Shown: positions 25,531 through 38,619, numbered from the stretch's first letter. The stretch: 64,000 bases of DNA from Warburgia ugandensis (GCA_035236585.1 CP141132.1:63523880-63587879); one strand, 5' to 3'. A program made the numbers and translations. Notes: generated by a model from the letters alone, not told the origin.

Positions 25531-25548
25531 TTAAGTAAGAGACTATAT
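25531..25548. repeat. RTE LINE target duplication, right copy
   Basis: Identical to 21929-21946. Confidence 0.93.
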
Positions 25549-27217
25549 AGTAAAATAAATATATTTGAAGTGAAAAATATATTAGATTTTAAACATTAAA
25601 GTCGTTTGAAAAAAATGACTTTAAAACTTTGTTTCTTAAAGTCATTTTTTCAAACAACTTTAAAAGTCACCATTTTTAAAAGCAACTTAAAAAATCCTCG
25701 TCTTTAAAGTCCACTTCAAAAATCCAATGTATATAGAGGATCAAATTCTTTTCATCCCGCCTTTTGCTTCCCAATCTCTATCATCTACAGTTGTGGCCTT
25801 TGCAATATTTCCATCATTTGACTGTGCCACGCTCCATTGAAAACTTCACACCAATTTATTAAGGTACATCCCCCCTCTTCCACTCACCTTGTCTCCTCCC
25901 TACGACCTCCTCCTCCACTCACCTTACCTCCTCCCTACGACCCCTTGACTCCTTTTTATGACCCCACCAACGCTCTCTTCACCTCCCCCACGAAGTCCCC
26001 CTTACTAACCTTGAGGTGACCCTCACCCAAAGCCCTCGCCCCCTACCACCCTCTCCCTACGGTGGTGACCACCACCTGATGCCCTCCTTGCTTGTGTTCT
26101 TTAGTCATTACACTCTTAATTTCCAAGGTAATTATGTCATTGCTCTTGTTCCTTCTTTCATTTCTTTGGTTTATGATTTTTTATTTAGATTGTTTATTGT
26201 TAAGATTTCATGAATGAACATATCAACAACTCCATGCTCAATAGTCCTAAGATTCATGCATTCCATTTTAGATTGTTTCATGCATTCTTTCTCTTATCCC
26301 CATGCGTGCCATACATGCATCATACACACTCCTCTTAAGTTTTAATTGCATGTTTTAATTGTATTGTTACTCCATATTTAGAGATTTCTCTTCATTGATA
26401 AGTTTAGTTGCATGCTATGTTAGGTTTAGGTTTTATTGTGTAACGTTTTTGTATCTTCATAATAGTTTAATTAGTTTGTAGGTTTATTTTTAGGAAAGTT
26501 TAATTTTAAAAATTTCTATTATTAGAAAGTTTCTATTTTCATGGATGTTTTAGTTTCCATGTTATTTTAATTCTTAGATTAGATTAAAAACCAAAACTTT
26601 TTTGGATTGGATAAGTGATTTGATTAAGCAAGATCCAGTCAACATATAAAACTGTGGGATTCCTCGTAGTATCAACCTCTCTCATGTGTAAATACTATAT
26701 TGATCAATGCGCTTGCAAGATATTTAAAACATACACCAAAGGACACTTATACATAACTATATGAGTGTTTGACCTATCAAAACGTTAGATTCATTTTCCA
26801 TCCAAAGAGAAAATAAACCCTCTTCTTAACAATGATCCAATCTTTGCCATAACCCAATATACATCTAACAATGCATAAGAACAAGTCCTAGATTTAATTT
26901 AAGACATGGAAGTGGCAAATTGATATGCATTCCTTAAATTGATTCTTGTTCTTGCCCCATCTAATGGATCATTTACTATTTAATTATTTGAATGATCATA
27001 GAGTATCTTGATTCCTTTGGCAATGCTTGAGGTAAATTTTGTTATTGTGTTTAAGAAGTATCTACATCTCCACTCAAAAAAGCAAGTTTTTTGTTTATCT
27101 AATTTGCTTTAGATTTTTTTGCCACCTATGTCATGTCAGTTTGTTTTATTTAAATGCATTACATGGCCTTTTTTATATCATTATCCTAATATCATTATGT
27201 TCTTGTTTGTAGTAAAT
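25549..27217. other. CACTA internal region: subterminal copy and LTR-like fragment
   Basis: 25549-25720 continues the duplicated subterminal block, with AAAGTCGTTT/AAATGACTTT motifs. 25740-26215 is pyrimidine-rich with short unrecognised ORFs. 26395-26760 resembles part of the 12783-17453 element (TAGGAAAGTTT and TTAGAAAGTTTC runs, then CTCGTAGTATCAACCTC against 15396-15413), so it may be a fragment of that family. The rest holds nothing I can name. Confidence 0.55.
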
Positions 27218-27550
27218 ATGGAACACGAACAATATCAAAATGAAGAATATGGGCAAAATCAAAAGCATGAAGAAGAGGCCAACATGAGCATTACGTAAAA
27301 GAGAAAAAGCAGTGGGTAAACAACAATGGAAAAGATTATCAAGAGAAAGTCAAAGAGAATTAAAGAAAGTATACAATGCAAGAGTAGGGCAAGAGATAGG
27401 TGAGAGCGTGACCTCTTATAGTAGTTTTCTCTGCTACACAGTAAGAAGCATGGCTCCTATTACATCTGATGATTGGAGACTTGTGCTATCCTTGGAAAAA
27501 GATTCAAGATGGAAAATGGGTGAAGGTAGGTAAACATTAATAATATGTAT

Positions 27551-27555
27551 TATAT
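27551..27555. repeat. Solo-LTR target duplication, left copy (TATAT)
   Basis: Matches 31253-31257. The flanking sequence is AT-rich, so the match is only moderately convincing. Confidence 0.6.
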
Positions 27556-30500
27556 TGTAATATTTGTAAATTTTCTCAGATAATTATGTAATATTATTCA
27601 AAAATTTAATGAAAATTAGGAATTTGTGTTTTTAGAGAATTGATAATTATAGAGACTAAATTAAGAGTTGAAACGTAGATGATTAGATAACTCTCAAAAA
27701 ATGGAATCCACCAACACCAAGAGGATCTAAAACGGAGTTCAGACTAGAAAGTTATGAGTATTTGAAGTTGAGTGGTATTTTAATAACTTTTCAAGTGGGC
27801 TCTTTTATCTAAATTTAAAACAAAAAATGTGTGAAATGCAAGGAGCATTTTGATAATAGCACCCTCCTTATCATGTTGCATGTAGGACATGCGGTAGATG
27901 GCACAACCCTATTGCAGCCATCCTCGCCTTGTTTTATCGCGTTTTAACCCCCTCCCCTTGTCTCATGAAGTTATTCCTCTCTACAATGCGGCCCGCCACA
28001 CCCCCACCCCCCGCCCCCGTCCCAAGTTTTGTCTTGTTTCACTAGAGTTTGCAAAGATCACTATCTCAGACAAATTTTCCCACTGGCCACATAGGTAATC
28101 CCTTCTCCCCCTCTCCCTATTCTTTCTTCTTTCTTTTCCTTCTTATTTTTCCCCTCTCCTCACCGCCCAAACTGGGCTTTTCAGCCAATGAAGTCCTATC
28201 GAAGAAAACCAGCATGACCAAAAAAGACAGCACAAATTGATGATCTAAGTCGTTCATTGAATTCCTAGACCCTCAAAACCTTAGGAACAATGAAAACAGT
28301 CAAATTTTGGAACCATCTAAACTGTAGATCAAAGGAGAAAAGAACAGACGGTCCAAGTGCTTCATCCTTGATGGATGTTGCACCTAGGATCCATCCTAGA
28401 TGATGCACACTAGAAAGTGTAGCTGGGCGCAACAAAGTGCGCACACACCATTCACAATCAAGACAGGATGCGTGTGCATCCTAGCGACAGAGACGCACCT
28501 GTGTGCATCTTGGCTACCGAAACACATGTGCATGCATCCCAGTGATGTTGTTTTGTACTGTTTCTAATTCATATTTAATTTGGATAGTTGATTATGATCT
28601 GAAACAAAAAATCTTTAATTCTAAAGACAATATAAACCCATTTTTTTTTTATCTAAGGCATCCATTGGATTTGTCTCAATGACGCGTACCTAATTTTGAA
28701 ATAAAAACTTAGATTTAACTATAGTTTGACTTAAACCTAGGAATCATAAGATGAGTTAGATCGGCCAAATCAAAGGGTGATCAAGCCTTGGGAATTGATC
28801 AATTATATCATCTAACAAGTGATTTGAGGGATTTAATGATCACATCACATAGATTGACCTAGATTATGATCCAAACCATTGAATGAAACAAGAACCACAC
28901 ATCTGACTGTTTAGAGGATAATTTGGCTATCAATCAATAGATTGACTATCAGTTTACTTGTGAATCTTAGAAAACACTATGAATATGATGGATTGAGATA
29001 TATGAGATAGCCAAGAAGATGTTAGAATGATTGAATGGTTGGATTATCATAGAAATTATAGATTAACTAATAATGGACTTAGAAGTCATCAGGACTATTG
29101 CTCTAATCAATCAAGATCAGATATAACCATCTGATGGTTGGATTGACAATGTAGATGCGAGAAAGACTAGTGATAAACATTTATCATTGTGGATTGTGAG
29201 AAATTGAGTGATCTAGGCTATTGATTTGTATCCCACAGCCAAGATCAAAGATCAAACAAAAGATTGAGAAAATTTATAATTTAATTAGTGATGAATGAAT
29301 ATTAAATCACTCAAATCAAGGAGGATCTGGAGTGATTTGAGTAGAAACAATAAATATTGAATGATAAGTAATGGATTATGTCATGTGTGGTTTATACAGG
29401 TACATCAAATTGTGCTAATTGAGAGGTGGCATGCTTGAGAGGGTTGGTTCTCACTTATGTAAGAGGAATTTAAGATGCTAATTTTCACAAATTGCATGAT
29501 CTTTTGATATGGTTATGATATAATTTTGATAATTGCATGAGATTTGAGTTGCATGAACCATTTATAAAATGTAATTATTATTGTGATATTATACATGCAG
29601 TATTTATGGCATGAATTATGAAATGAAAGGTAATAGTTTTATACATGGAGAATTGCTATATTATGATTATATTTGCATGGATTTGAAATGCATGTCATTC
29701 ATTTAAAAAGCATGGTTTAATAGTGCATGATATGTTTTATCTCCATGTGATTTGACTTGAAAGCCAGATAGGCTTAATTTGGTATGAGGTACCAACTATG
29801 CAGATGATATGATATTATTATTATTATTAAATACGAACGTGGAGGTCTAGTGGATTTTGTTTTCGACAAGCATAAGCCGAGGGATGCTATGCTAGGAGGG
29901 ATGTAAGGTTGGGCATCCATCCTCTGACTTTATGAGATGATAAACACCCACCTTGAAGATGGGCAAATCTAGTAGGAAATGATATCATAGGTAGTCCACA
30001 ATTACACATCCAATCAGCTGCCATTCATGACAGACATTTAGGCTCTCGTTTTGGTATCGACGAGGAGCAGCAATCGATGGACTTGGGAGTTGGTTATTGC
30101 TGTAGCATAGTAGTCCTTTGTATATTTTGCATATGTTGCAAATTGTATGACATGATGATATATCTGGTATGAGCTCATGATTGTTATGATATCCAATGTT
30201 GATTGGATGGATTTGTGGACCAAATAGTGGTTGGGAGTTTATGGACTAGCCATGGTAGGATGATTATGATTATATACTATTACATTGTGAGTTTTTAATG
30301 TGATTTAACTTTCATTGATATTCAGAAGCTTTATTCTATATTCTGATTGTGATTTGCACATGGTAATGCACATTGGAACTATTTACGATGTTTACACCTA
30401 TTCAATAAGTTTACTCAGGATTTTGATTGTGTTTTAAGCATGATATTACACTATTAGATTTATTCTTGATATTTAATTGAAGTGCTTTGAATGTTGATAT

Positions 30501-31252
30501 TCAAAAGTTTATGGTTATCTTAAATTTCATCATGCAAATCACTAATTTGAAATGATTATTATATGGTGAAAAGAAATGTTTTATTTTGGTTTGCATATAC
30601 ATCTTATTCCCCTACCAAGCACAGCTTACTAATGCTTTGTGCTATTTTTGCAATACCTCGGATATTGAGAGACTAGTTATCTTAAATTTAATCATGCAAA
30701 TTATTAATGCAAAATGTTTTGATGTATTGAAATGATTATTATATGTGAAAAGAAATGTTTTATTTTGGTTTGCATATGCATCTTATTCTCCTACCAAGCA
30801 TAACTTGCTAAGGCATTGCGTTATTTTTGTAGTGCATCAGATATTAAGATATAGATAAGACTGACAAGGAATTAGATGAGTAGCTAATTGGGACACCTTT
30901 ATTAAGGGCATGTTTTAATTATACTTGGACTATATATGTTTATCTGTAGCATTTGGACTTGATTTGCAATGTTGTAGGGACTATGGCTATTGATTGGATA
31001 ACTCCTAAAGAAGTAAACTTAGTTTAAAAAGGTTTATTTGAAAAAATATATTATTTGAGTCTGCAAAATTTAAGTATCAAACTAAATCATAAATAAATAA
31101 GTAGTGAGTTGATGGTTGACACTTAGGGCTTTAAAATGAATTTCATTGAAAACATTTGTCGTTGTTTTGTTTTCAAAATTATTTTTCAAATTTGGGGTCC
31201 CACCTTTCGAAAGGATTTGTGAAAATATGTTTTAAAAGCCCAAGTTTTTACG
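27556..31252 (+). mobile_element. Solo LTR in the TNPA/Ulp1 intron
   Basis: About 3.7 kb, starting TGTAATATT and ending AGTTTTTACG, with TATAT on both sides. It aligns with the solo LTR at 57478-61991: starts alike, a shared GATGCATG/GTGTGCATC-rich stretch (28380-28545 against 59030-59185), a shared segment around GTGGATTTTGTTTT and GGATGCTATGCTAGGAG (29850-29900 against 60740-60780), and the end CTTGGGGTCCCACCTTT-like block (31190 against 61935). No PBS or coding part follows, so it is a solo LTR. Confidence 0.78.
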
Positions 31253-31257
31253 TATAT
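31253..31257. repeat. Solo-LTR target duplication, right copy (TATAT)
   Basis: Right partner of 27551-27555. Confidence 0.6.
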
Positions 31258-34200
31258 AATTTATTACATACCTTATTTTCAAATATAGTAATGTGCTGTG
31301 TACTTTGCAGACTATCTTTGACGTACCAGAGTAGAAGAAGATGAGTGCTTTACAAGGAGTTGGTGGGCAATGGATAAATTGAAAGAACTACCTCATTTGT
31401 GATTGCATAACTTCATATTTCAATGATCCGTTGAGGTTGTACATAGTGCCTGCCATTTATTCCTATGTCGTTGACCAAGACGTGTAGAATGCATTTGTAC
31501 AAGATCATATGTCTGCTAAATTTTAGGTATGTGCAGAATAATATTTTATTTAATTAATTATATTTAACATCCGATTATTGCACTTGATTATGTATGTACA
31601 ATGTGTAGGAAAAGAGTGTGAGGGGAAGAAAGGTACATGAAACTAATAGACCACCACCTGTCCAAGTTGGGCAGCACTCATTTAGAAGAGCGCAAAGTAA
31701 GCATCTGTGACAATTTATTCCTTTCAAATTAATGTTACTATAGTTATATAAATTCTTTTTTCTAATTATAGTGTCTTGCTTGATAGCAAAAGAAAGCTGG
31801 GACTACAGAACCCATTGATTTCTCCATCCTCTAGAAGATGGCGCACTCGATGGGCTATACTGGCCAAATTTTCTCAGATGAAACTAATCCAAAAATTGCT
31901 TCTCACATTGTAAGAGGTTCCACTTTTCTACCCTTTACTAAATCCAATTTGATTAAATTAATTAGATGACATGATCATGTCCTTCTAATTAAATTTTGTA
32001 GGACATGCTTATCTAAGAAAGCACAAGTACAAGAACTCTAAGCAGCACTATTGCCAAAGATGACATCCTATGCAGGGCTATGGGTAGTAAGAAGGACCAC
32101 CCTAATTGAGTTAGGGGTAATGGGGGGCAGCATTTCCTTCTAAACACTTTGGTAAATGATTACCTTCAATTCAAGATCAGGAGGCCTACAATGAGTTGGT
32201 TAAGAAAATAAAAATGGATATATTCAGTCAATTGCATGAAGGAGGTTTGATGATAATTTCTCAATTTTCTACACATAATTCTTGTAATGCCCTTGTACCT
32301 CCATCAAATGCTAGCTGTAATTCTCCAACTGAAGAAGTTTATGAATGATAAATGGTGCCCCTTAAAATAGAAATTCCAGCCAATGATGTGTGTATATATA
32401 TATAGACAAAATTAAAAATTTTGATTATCTTGTAATCTCTATCTCAACCTCTCTATTGTATATCTAATTTGTAGGTGGGTTAGTGCCTATTGGCCAGGAT
32501 TCTCATCAAAACATCGTGGTAATTGGTTCATGCTATGACCATGAATCAACTGTTTTTGTAGGGAATTAGTATGCTACCAAATACTAAGCAAGTGTCTATT
32601 ACCATGGCTTTTGAATGCCAATGCTAACCTACCATTTCCTTTACAAATGGAAAATATTATAACAAGCAGTTGCATATCATATCGCTTGGCAAGAGACACT
32701 AGTCATTCTCATAAAGTCCATGGTATATATCTTATCATACTACCTTCCTCATCAATAGTTTTTATCTAGAGAGCTCAATTTAATAATTTATTAACTTTAT
32801 ATGGTTAATCAGCAACATGCGCCATCGAGGTCGCCTACCATTGCACCATCACCTATTATCGCACCATTGGAACATGTACTTGTATATATGTTTGTTTGTT
32901 TTTTCATCATAAATTAGGTCCTCTTCATTGATCAATGTTATTTAGCAAAAAATTTCTACATCTTTTATAACAGCCGTCTAAGGATTGCGTAGAAGTCCCA
33001 CCTAACATACCTCGATTCCTAAGGTTAATCTACGATCTCATCAATGAAGATGGGACAATCAACCTCATACAAATCAAGGAGGGAGTGCTTATCGATGACA
33101 TTGTTGATGTACCACTTATGGAAGAGAGCCTGCTATGAGTTTGCCTATGGGATTAGCTTAAGCACCCAAAAATTGTCTCCTACATAGGATATATGCACAT
33201 ATTTACTTATAAAATACTTGACATTACATGTTATATTTTCATGGTATAAGTAATAGCTATTTATTTAATGTAGCTTCTTAATGATGTAGCTAGCCTTTTT
33301 GAGGTTGAGTGTATACATCACCAATTACTTGACCCCAGCATCATTTATGGAGCAATAGAACAATGGCCAATAGAGAGGCATGTTGATTACATTTTACCAG
33401 ATTTCTTCCAGTGCTCTATGGGATAGGGCTTAATGATTTCCCATAATAGTAGGTAAGTTTTAATTTTCTTGTTTTCTTGCCAACTTATTCTATACTAGGG
33501 ATTGTCAACTTTAATTACAATTTATATGAATGTCTATATAGGGCTCATTGTATGTTGCTCATTTTGGATGTGCATGGTGGGCAAGATATCTTTCTTTTTT
33601 TTTCTTGTGGATCACACATTTGTCCCATCCTCATAGAAATTATAAATAAGTAAGCTTTTATTCTTTTCATATATTATGTATAGATAAATAATTTTTTATT
33701 CATCTATAATGCATCTAAAATTTAAATTTGTAGAGTATGATTAACATGAGCTAATTTGAATGAGACTGTACAACCATCGAAACTCACTTGGAAGAATGTC
33801 AAGGTATAGAAAACAGTTAATTACTTTATTTTATAACTAATTAAAATTATAATATTACAAATGATATTTATGTATTCTTTTTGTTTTCCTTGTTGCATAG
33901 TGCTGTAGATAGTAGTCTGATTAGGAATGCGGGTACTATGTGCTAAGATACATGAGGATCCTAATATTCGATGGTGTTAGTGTCTCCCAATTAAGAAACA
34001 TAAGACATCTTTTGCTTTTCATAATCTTATATTTTATTAGATTTTTATGGATCTAGCTAAAAGAATTTGACCTAAATTAAATATGTTGTATTGAAAGCTG
34101 ATGTGCTTTCTGAGTGCGTAAACAAGAAGAGTAACTCTATAGTAAACCTTAATGAAATACGAAGTGAATGGGTTATGTAATGAGTTTCAATTAAAACACT

Positions 34201-34519
34201 TAGAGTAACTGCATGAATGTAAAATACATAATAAAGTATTTTTTCATTCACTTGCATGTGTTCTTCTAGTTTTCATTATCTTCTTTAATATATATATATA
34301 TATATATTAAGCAATGAATGAGTGGAAACTTGGAGTATCAGAGTAAATGAGTAAGTATGGATGAAATGAATTTGGAGCTTGTAAATAAAATGAATATGGG
34401 GGTTGGTTTTCATTATATTCATTGAAGTATATAACTTTTATGGGATGATGAATGAGGGAAACTAAAAGTGTGAAAGTAAATGTGAATATGTATAGACTTA
34501 CAAATGAAGTGAATGTGGA

Positions 34520-34698
34520 TGTTGATGACTTCATAAGTCCTTTTCAAAAGAAGTTGTTTAGTAAACAACTTCCAAAGTCAGGACTTTTGAAGTCATTTAG
34601 AAGTTATTGATTTTCTAAGTTGGCTCGATGGAAGTAGTTTTTTAACCAACTTAGATTAGCATTTTTGACCAATTTTAAAAGCTTCCTGTGTAGTAGTG
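34520..34698. repeat. CACTA right subterminal repeats and terminal inverted repeat
   Basis: AAGTCCTTTTC, AAGAAGTTGTTTAG, CAACTTCCAAAGTC, GACTTTTGAAGTCATTT and further copies crowd the last 170 bp, which ends GTGTAGTAGTG at 34698. The gypsy LTR continues from 34699 with TCAATCCAACTCATCC, matching 6506-6521. Confidence 0.8.
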
Positions 34699-36321
34699 TC
34701 AATCCAACTCATCCAAGGGTGGAGGAAGCATAGAGACATGTTCTAAAGGTAAGATTCGTGCACCCCATGTCTTGGTTTGAATTTTTTGTCTAAATCCATA
34801 TAGTTCATTTTAAATCTAGATTTTGTAGATGATTTGATCATTGATCTCCAGATCGATTCCTAGATAAGCTTAAAACATGCTTAAAATGACTCAGATTTAG
34901 TTGGAATTTGTTGATCAAGGCTTAAGACTAATCAGACAATCTCTATCATTGAGTCAAACAATGTCAGACTTCTATAAAAATAGTAAATTCATACTAAATT
35001 AAACTTGTTTCTAATCAATTGTATAGATTTTACCACTATCAACAAACCTTAGTCATCAAATCATATGTAAAAGACAAATTTGACCACTTTCAATGAATCT
35101 TAGCTATTGAATCATCTCTAAAATGTAGATCCGACCACTATAGGATTACATTTATACTTGATGGATATCTGAGTTATGATCCACGATTGAGGAAATCATA
35201 TCAATCGCATAAATTACTGAAATTATGAGATTTTGATCATCATATCAGTGATGGAGGTTAGATCTAATACTAAGTTTCATCTAGGTTAGTTCTAAATGTC
35301 AATCTACATTGATAAATGTACAATCTAAGAATAGTTGTGTAGTTATAATTGATGTATGAACTAGATAGTGATTTGTAATCTAGGTTGAAATATAATCTGG
35401 ATGTTTATGTACAACATAAGCTAAGTTCTAATCTAAGCTGAAGCAGAAGCAATTGAACTCAATGAGCATTGGAAGAGGTAGGTAGTCTGATACTACCAAG
35501 TTTCAAATGAACTTCAAAATGAGATGATAGTTTGTAAACTATTTTAAGGTTAGAATGGTTTGATTATACCAACAATTTGATACACATGTATGCTACTTGA
35601 GCATATATGATTTTCATGTAGATCCATGATTTATCTTATATTCCTTATCTGAAATTCTTATAAATGATGCATGTAAATTGATATGGTTTTAAATTCATGT
35701 TACATACCTAATTTTGAAGGAATAATGAATCAATCAATTTAAGGTATTCAAATGTTAACTTTACTTGTGAGACATGAGAAAAATTGTGATTTGTATATAC
35801 ATGATTTCCATACGTTGAAAGGAATGCTTGAAAATGCATGGCTTTACATAAGCTATGCACATCATATGATACAATTTGAGAAGTATGAATATGAATATTA
35901 ATTGATTTGGATATTGAGCCATGCTTTGAAATGAATACTTGAGATACATGGCTTTGCATAAAAGTATCCATATTATTTTATATGATTTAAGATATATGAT
36001 ATTGATCTTTTGGTGCTGATTACTCATTTGGCTGGTCCGCCTTGCTATGTGCACAAGAGACCATGTGTTGGACCATTGGTTAGTCTACCTGCATGTTGCA
36101 AATGGCCAATTAGTTAGTCCGCCTACATGTGTTGCAAAGGAATTGTTGGTTAGTGTGCATACTTGTGTTGTGAAGGGACATTTGGCTAAGTCCTCTTTGC
36201 TGTGTGCACAAGGACCAATGGTTAGTCACATTGCATAAGTGCAAAACAACTTGGTGATTTGCCCTATATGGTTCATCTATCTGACATGTAATGTCAAAAG
36301 ATATTTTTTGGCATTTTTTTT
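34699..36321 (+). repeat. 3' LTR of gypsy element, block 2
   Basis: Continues the 5' LTR alignment from CTCATCCAAGGGTGGAGGAAG (6517) to the GCATTTTTTTT stretch (8795). It lacks about 640 bp present at 6966-7602 of the 5' LTR; the join is near 35155. The ~50-bp tandem repeats appear at 36030-36250. No ORF of note. Confidence 0.87.
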
Positions 36322-36746
36322 TGTAATGACTCCATTTTTGTAACCTTGAAATCCCAAGTTGGTAATAAAAAGTTCACTTTTTGAGATAAGGGTATTTTGG
36401 TCATTTCACTGTTCACCCTGACTAGACCCATAATTTTGGTCCTGATAATGGTACCCTTAGGTGCGTATCAGAAAAAGGAATCCAAAAAGACCAGAATCAC
36501 CCAAAATGGAGTTAAAATGAGCAAGTTATGGCTCTTTGAAGTTCAAGGGCAAAATGATAATTAAATCTAATAACGAATTGGCCTGAGAAAACAGGGACCC
36601 GTTTTGATATGGGCACCCCCTTCTTCCCAAATACACTGGAGGTTTCTAGAATGAGGGTGGGCAGGGGAGAAACCACTGCCATTCTGGAGGTTTCTCCACC
36701 GCCCTTCCATGGCGGTGGAAACCCCCTCCAAAACCCTCTGTAAGCT

Positions 36747-36758
36747 CTATAAATAGAG
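36747..36758 (+). promoter_or_regulatory. TATA box of the outer solo LTR
   Basis: CTATAAATAGAG inside the LTR, followed within about 30-60 bp by likely transcript starts. The same motif is kept in the inner, inverted copy at 40817-40829, which supports a conserved LTR promoter. Confidence 0.6.
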
Positions 36759-37921
36759 CTCTTGGGCGCCTCCAATGGCAGCCCAAAACCCTAGGAAAAA
36801 CCCATCTTGGAGAAGTAGGCAAGAGGAGAAAACGTAAAAAATACTCGGCCATGAACCAGGTACGCCTTAAACCACTCCAAACCCATCTCCCCCTTAGTCT
36901 TAGGATGAATTTTCCTAAGTTTTTGCATGAGAAACCATGCAAAACGGGGCTCTAGGAAGCAGCAATGGAGCCAGGGAAGGTGCTTGGGGTGTACTGGTTC
37001 GACAGGGTCAAACCAGGGCGTCCTGAGGACGCCCAGGTCACCACAGGCCCAAAACGCGTCGAGTGCGTTCAAGAGAACCCTACAGGCTCGTCCGTGGACG
37101 TGCCCGCAAACGAGAAAGACGGGCGGAGACCTGGTACGTTGGCAGACGCGCCTTGTGGGGCGCGCGCCGCTGACGTGGGACACGTTAGTGTCCCGGGCTC
37201 GCGCCTCGTATGAGCCTTCTATGTACTCTTAATACTAAAATGCCCATAACTTGAGTTCTAGGACTGATTGAGGCGCCGCGAGAGGCGTTGTGTCCGTATC
37301 AATGGCGCAGACACACCCAAACCATAAAATACCTGATCAAGACCCTATCTAAGGCTAGCATGACCCTTAAATCATGATAGTGGCGTGGGGCTATTAAACC
37401 TTTGCAAACCTGACTATACCAAGACCCAGTTAGGGACCTTAGGAGGCCCTTAGGCATGAGAATGAACCCTTAATGCCTAAGTAGTGAGGTAAACTATTAT
37501 AGACCTTATAGAAATAGGCCAAGCTAACCTTTTTCCCCTAAACCATGTCCAGGAACATACGAGGACAAGGGGACTAGCGCGATTAAACCGGGTAGGTGTT
37601 CTATCACTACTAGACTTTTAAAAAGAACCCATGATGCTTTGAGACTGCATGTTTTGAGTCATGATTGCTTTTCTAATGCATGTTTCAAGTTCTTAAGTTA
37701 CATGTCCTGTATTTATGACATATAAACTTATGTTACATCCTTATGCACATAACCTGTTTAGCATGAATTGATTTCATAAATGAACTTAGCATGCATATGA
37801 AAAATACATTGCGCATATATTGCCAAGATATGTGTTACATGCATAGGCATATTTTGAAAATGGATTCTTGTCTGCATGATAAGTATAGCCTTGGCTGATG
37901 AGGGCGGGCCAAAGAGAGCTG

Positions 37922-37968
37922 ACAGGCTTCTAGGCTGGCAGGCTTCTAGGCTGTTAGGCTTCTAGGCA
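37922..37968 (+). repeat. Short tandem repeat, ~17-bp unit
   Basis: Three copies of GGCTTCTAGGCTG-like sequence with small changes. Confidence 0.8.
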
Positions 37969-38619
37969 GGGTTATGACTTTGAATGGGATACTAGCATGA
38001 GCAGATTTTATGCATTGCATGCATGTTTTGCAACCGATTGCATAAATTACATGATTTGCGATGATTGAGCTTTGGCTTTATCTTTAGATGCTTTTAGGCT
38101 AGTAAGCTTGTGGGCACTATGCCGAGAGGTTCGGGGTGGCCTCTTAGCCTCTACCACTATAGGTTGAAAGGGTACCACGCCAAAAAGGCTTGTCCTTACT
38201 TCGATTGCTGAGTGGTACCGAGGACTACCACTAGTGTCACAACACCCGATCGAAGTGTCATATGCCCCGTGGAGGCTATGACCGAGTGTCCCCAGGTACT
38301 CGGGGACCACACAGCAATGAGGTTGTGGGCATAGTGTGCCCTATGTTTTTGAGGATTTACTTGCATTGCATATGGCATGACATGAGTATGGTCGACCATA
38401 GATCCATGAGTTGGATTCAGTTGAGCATCTTATGCATATCATAGTATATTTTCATGATATCTATGTTACTTTCAACTTGGATTATGTGATTCTTTAAGTC
38501 GTCAGTATTCTATTTTGACAATAGTTTTTAATATCAATATTGAACATGAGTGTCCAAACATGCACATGGTTTAAAGAACATATGGTTTAAAATATAGCAT
38601 GCATTGTAAAACTAGTAGT

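Larger units (their letters stand above)
27218..34180 (+). pseudogene. TNPA-like (Transposase_24) protein with C-terminal Ulp1-like peptidase region
   Basis: The first ATG is at 27218, but the frame soon stops and the useful frame is at 27312-27530, with SYSSFLCYTVRSMAPI and SDDWRLV, then a GTAGGT donor near 27528. After an intron holding a solo LTR, the Transposase_24 part begins near 31309 (acceptor TTTGCAG) with QGVGGQWINWKNYLI, LYIVPAIYSYVVDQDV, ETNRPPPVQVGQHSFRRA near 31640-31695, and AYNELVKKIKMDIFSQLHE near 32185-32240. A separate C-terminal region from about 33000 ends in a C48 peptidase: AHCMLLILD near 33542 (histidine codon 33545-33547) and ECGYYVLRYM at 33925-33954 (cysteine codon 33928-33930), then NLNEIRSEWVM before TAA at 34178. 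Known CACTA TNPA proteins bind subterminal repeats; Ulp1-like peptidases remove SUMO-like proteins. Stops make it inactive. Confidence 0.82.
18851..34698 (+). mobile_element. CACTA (En/Spm) DNA transposon with nested insertions
   Basis: The ends are CATTACTACAC at 18851 and GTGTAGTAGTG at 34688-34698, an inverted pair with one mismatch to the expected CACTACTACAC. Both ends carry many copies of an AAAGTCATTT / AAATGACTTT motif, as expected of CACTA subterminal repeats. Inside are TNPD-like and TNPA-like coding remnants on the plus strand. About 15.8 kb in all, of which some 7.4 kb are later insertions (SINE, RTE LINE, solo LTR). The 3' LTR of the gypsy element resumes exactly at 34699. About 70 bp at 18783-18850 between the LTR and the left end is unexplained, and no clean 3-bp target duplication is seen. 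Confidence 0.83.

Noticed and set aside
36791..37232. Several ORFs of 80-130 codons in the GC-rich part of the outer solo LTR
   Set aside because: GC-rich DNA has few stops on any frame; the frames are not kept intact between the two LTR copies except for a short stretch.
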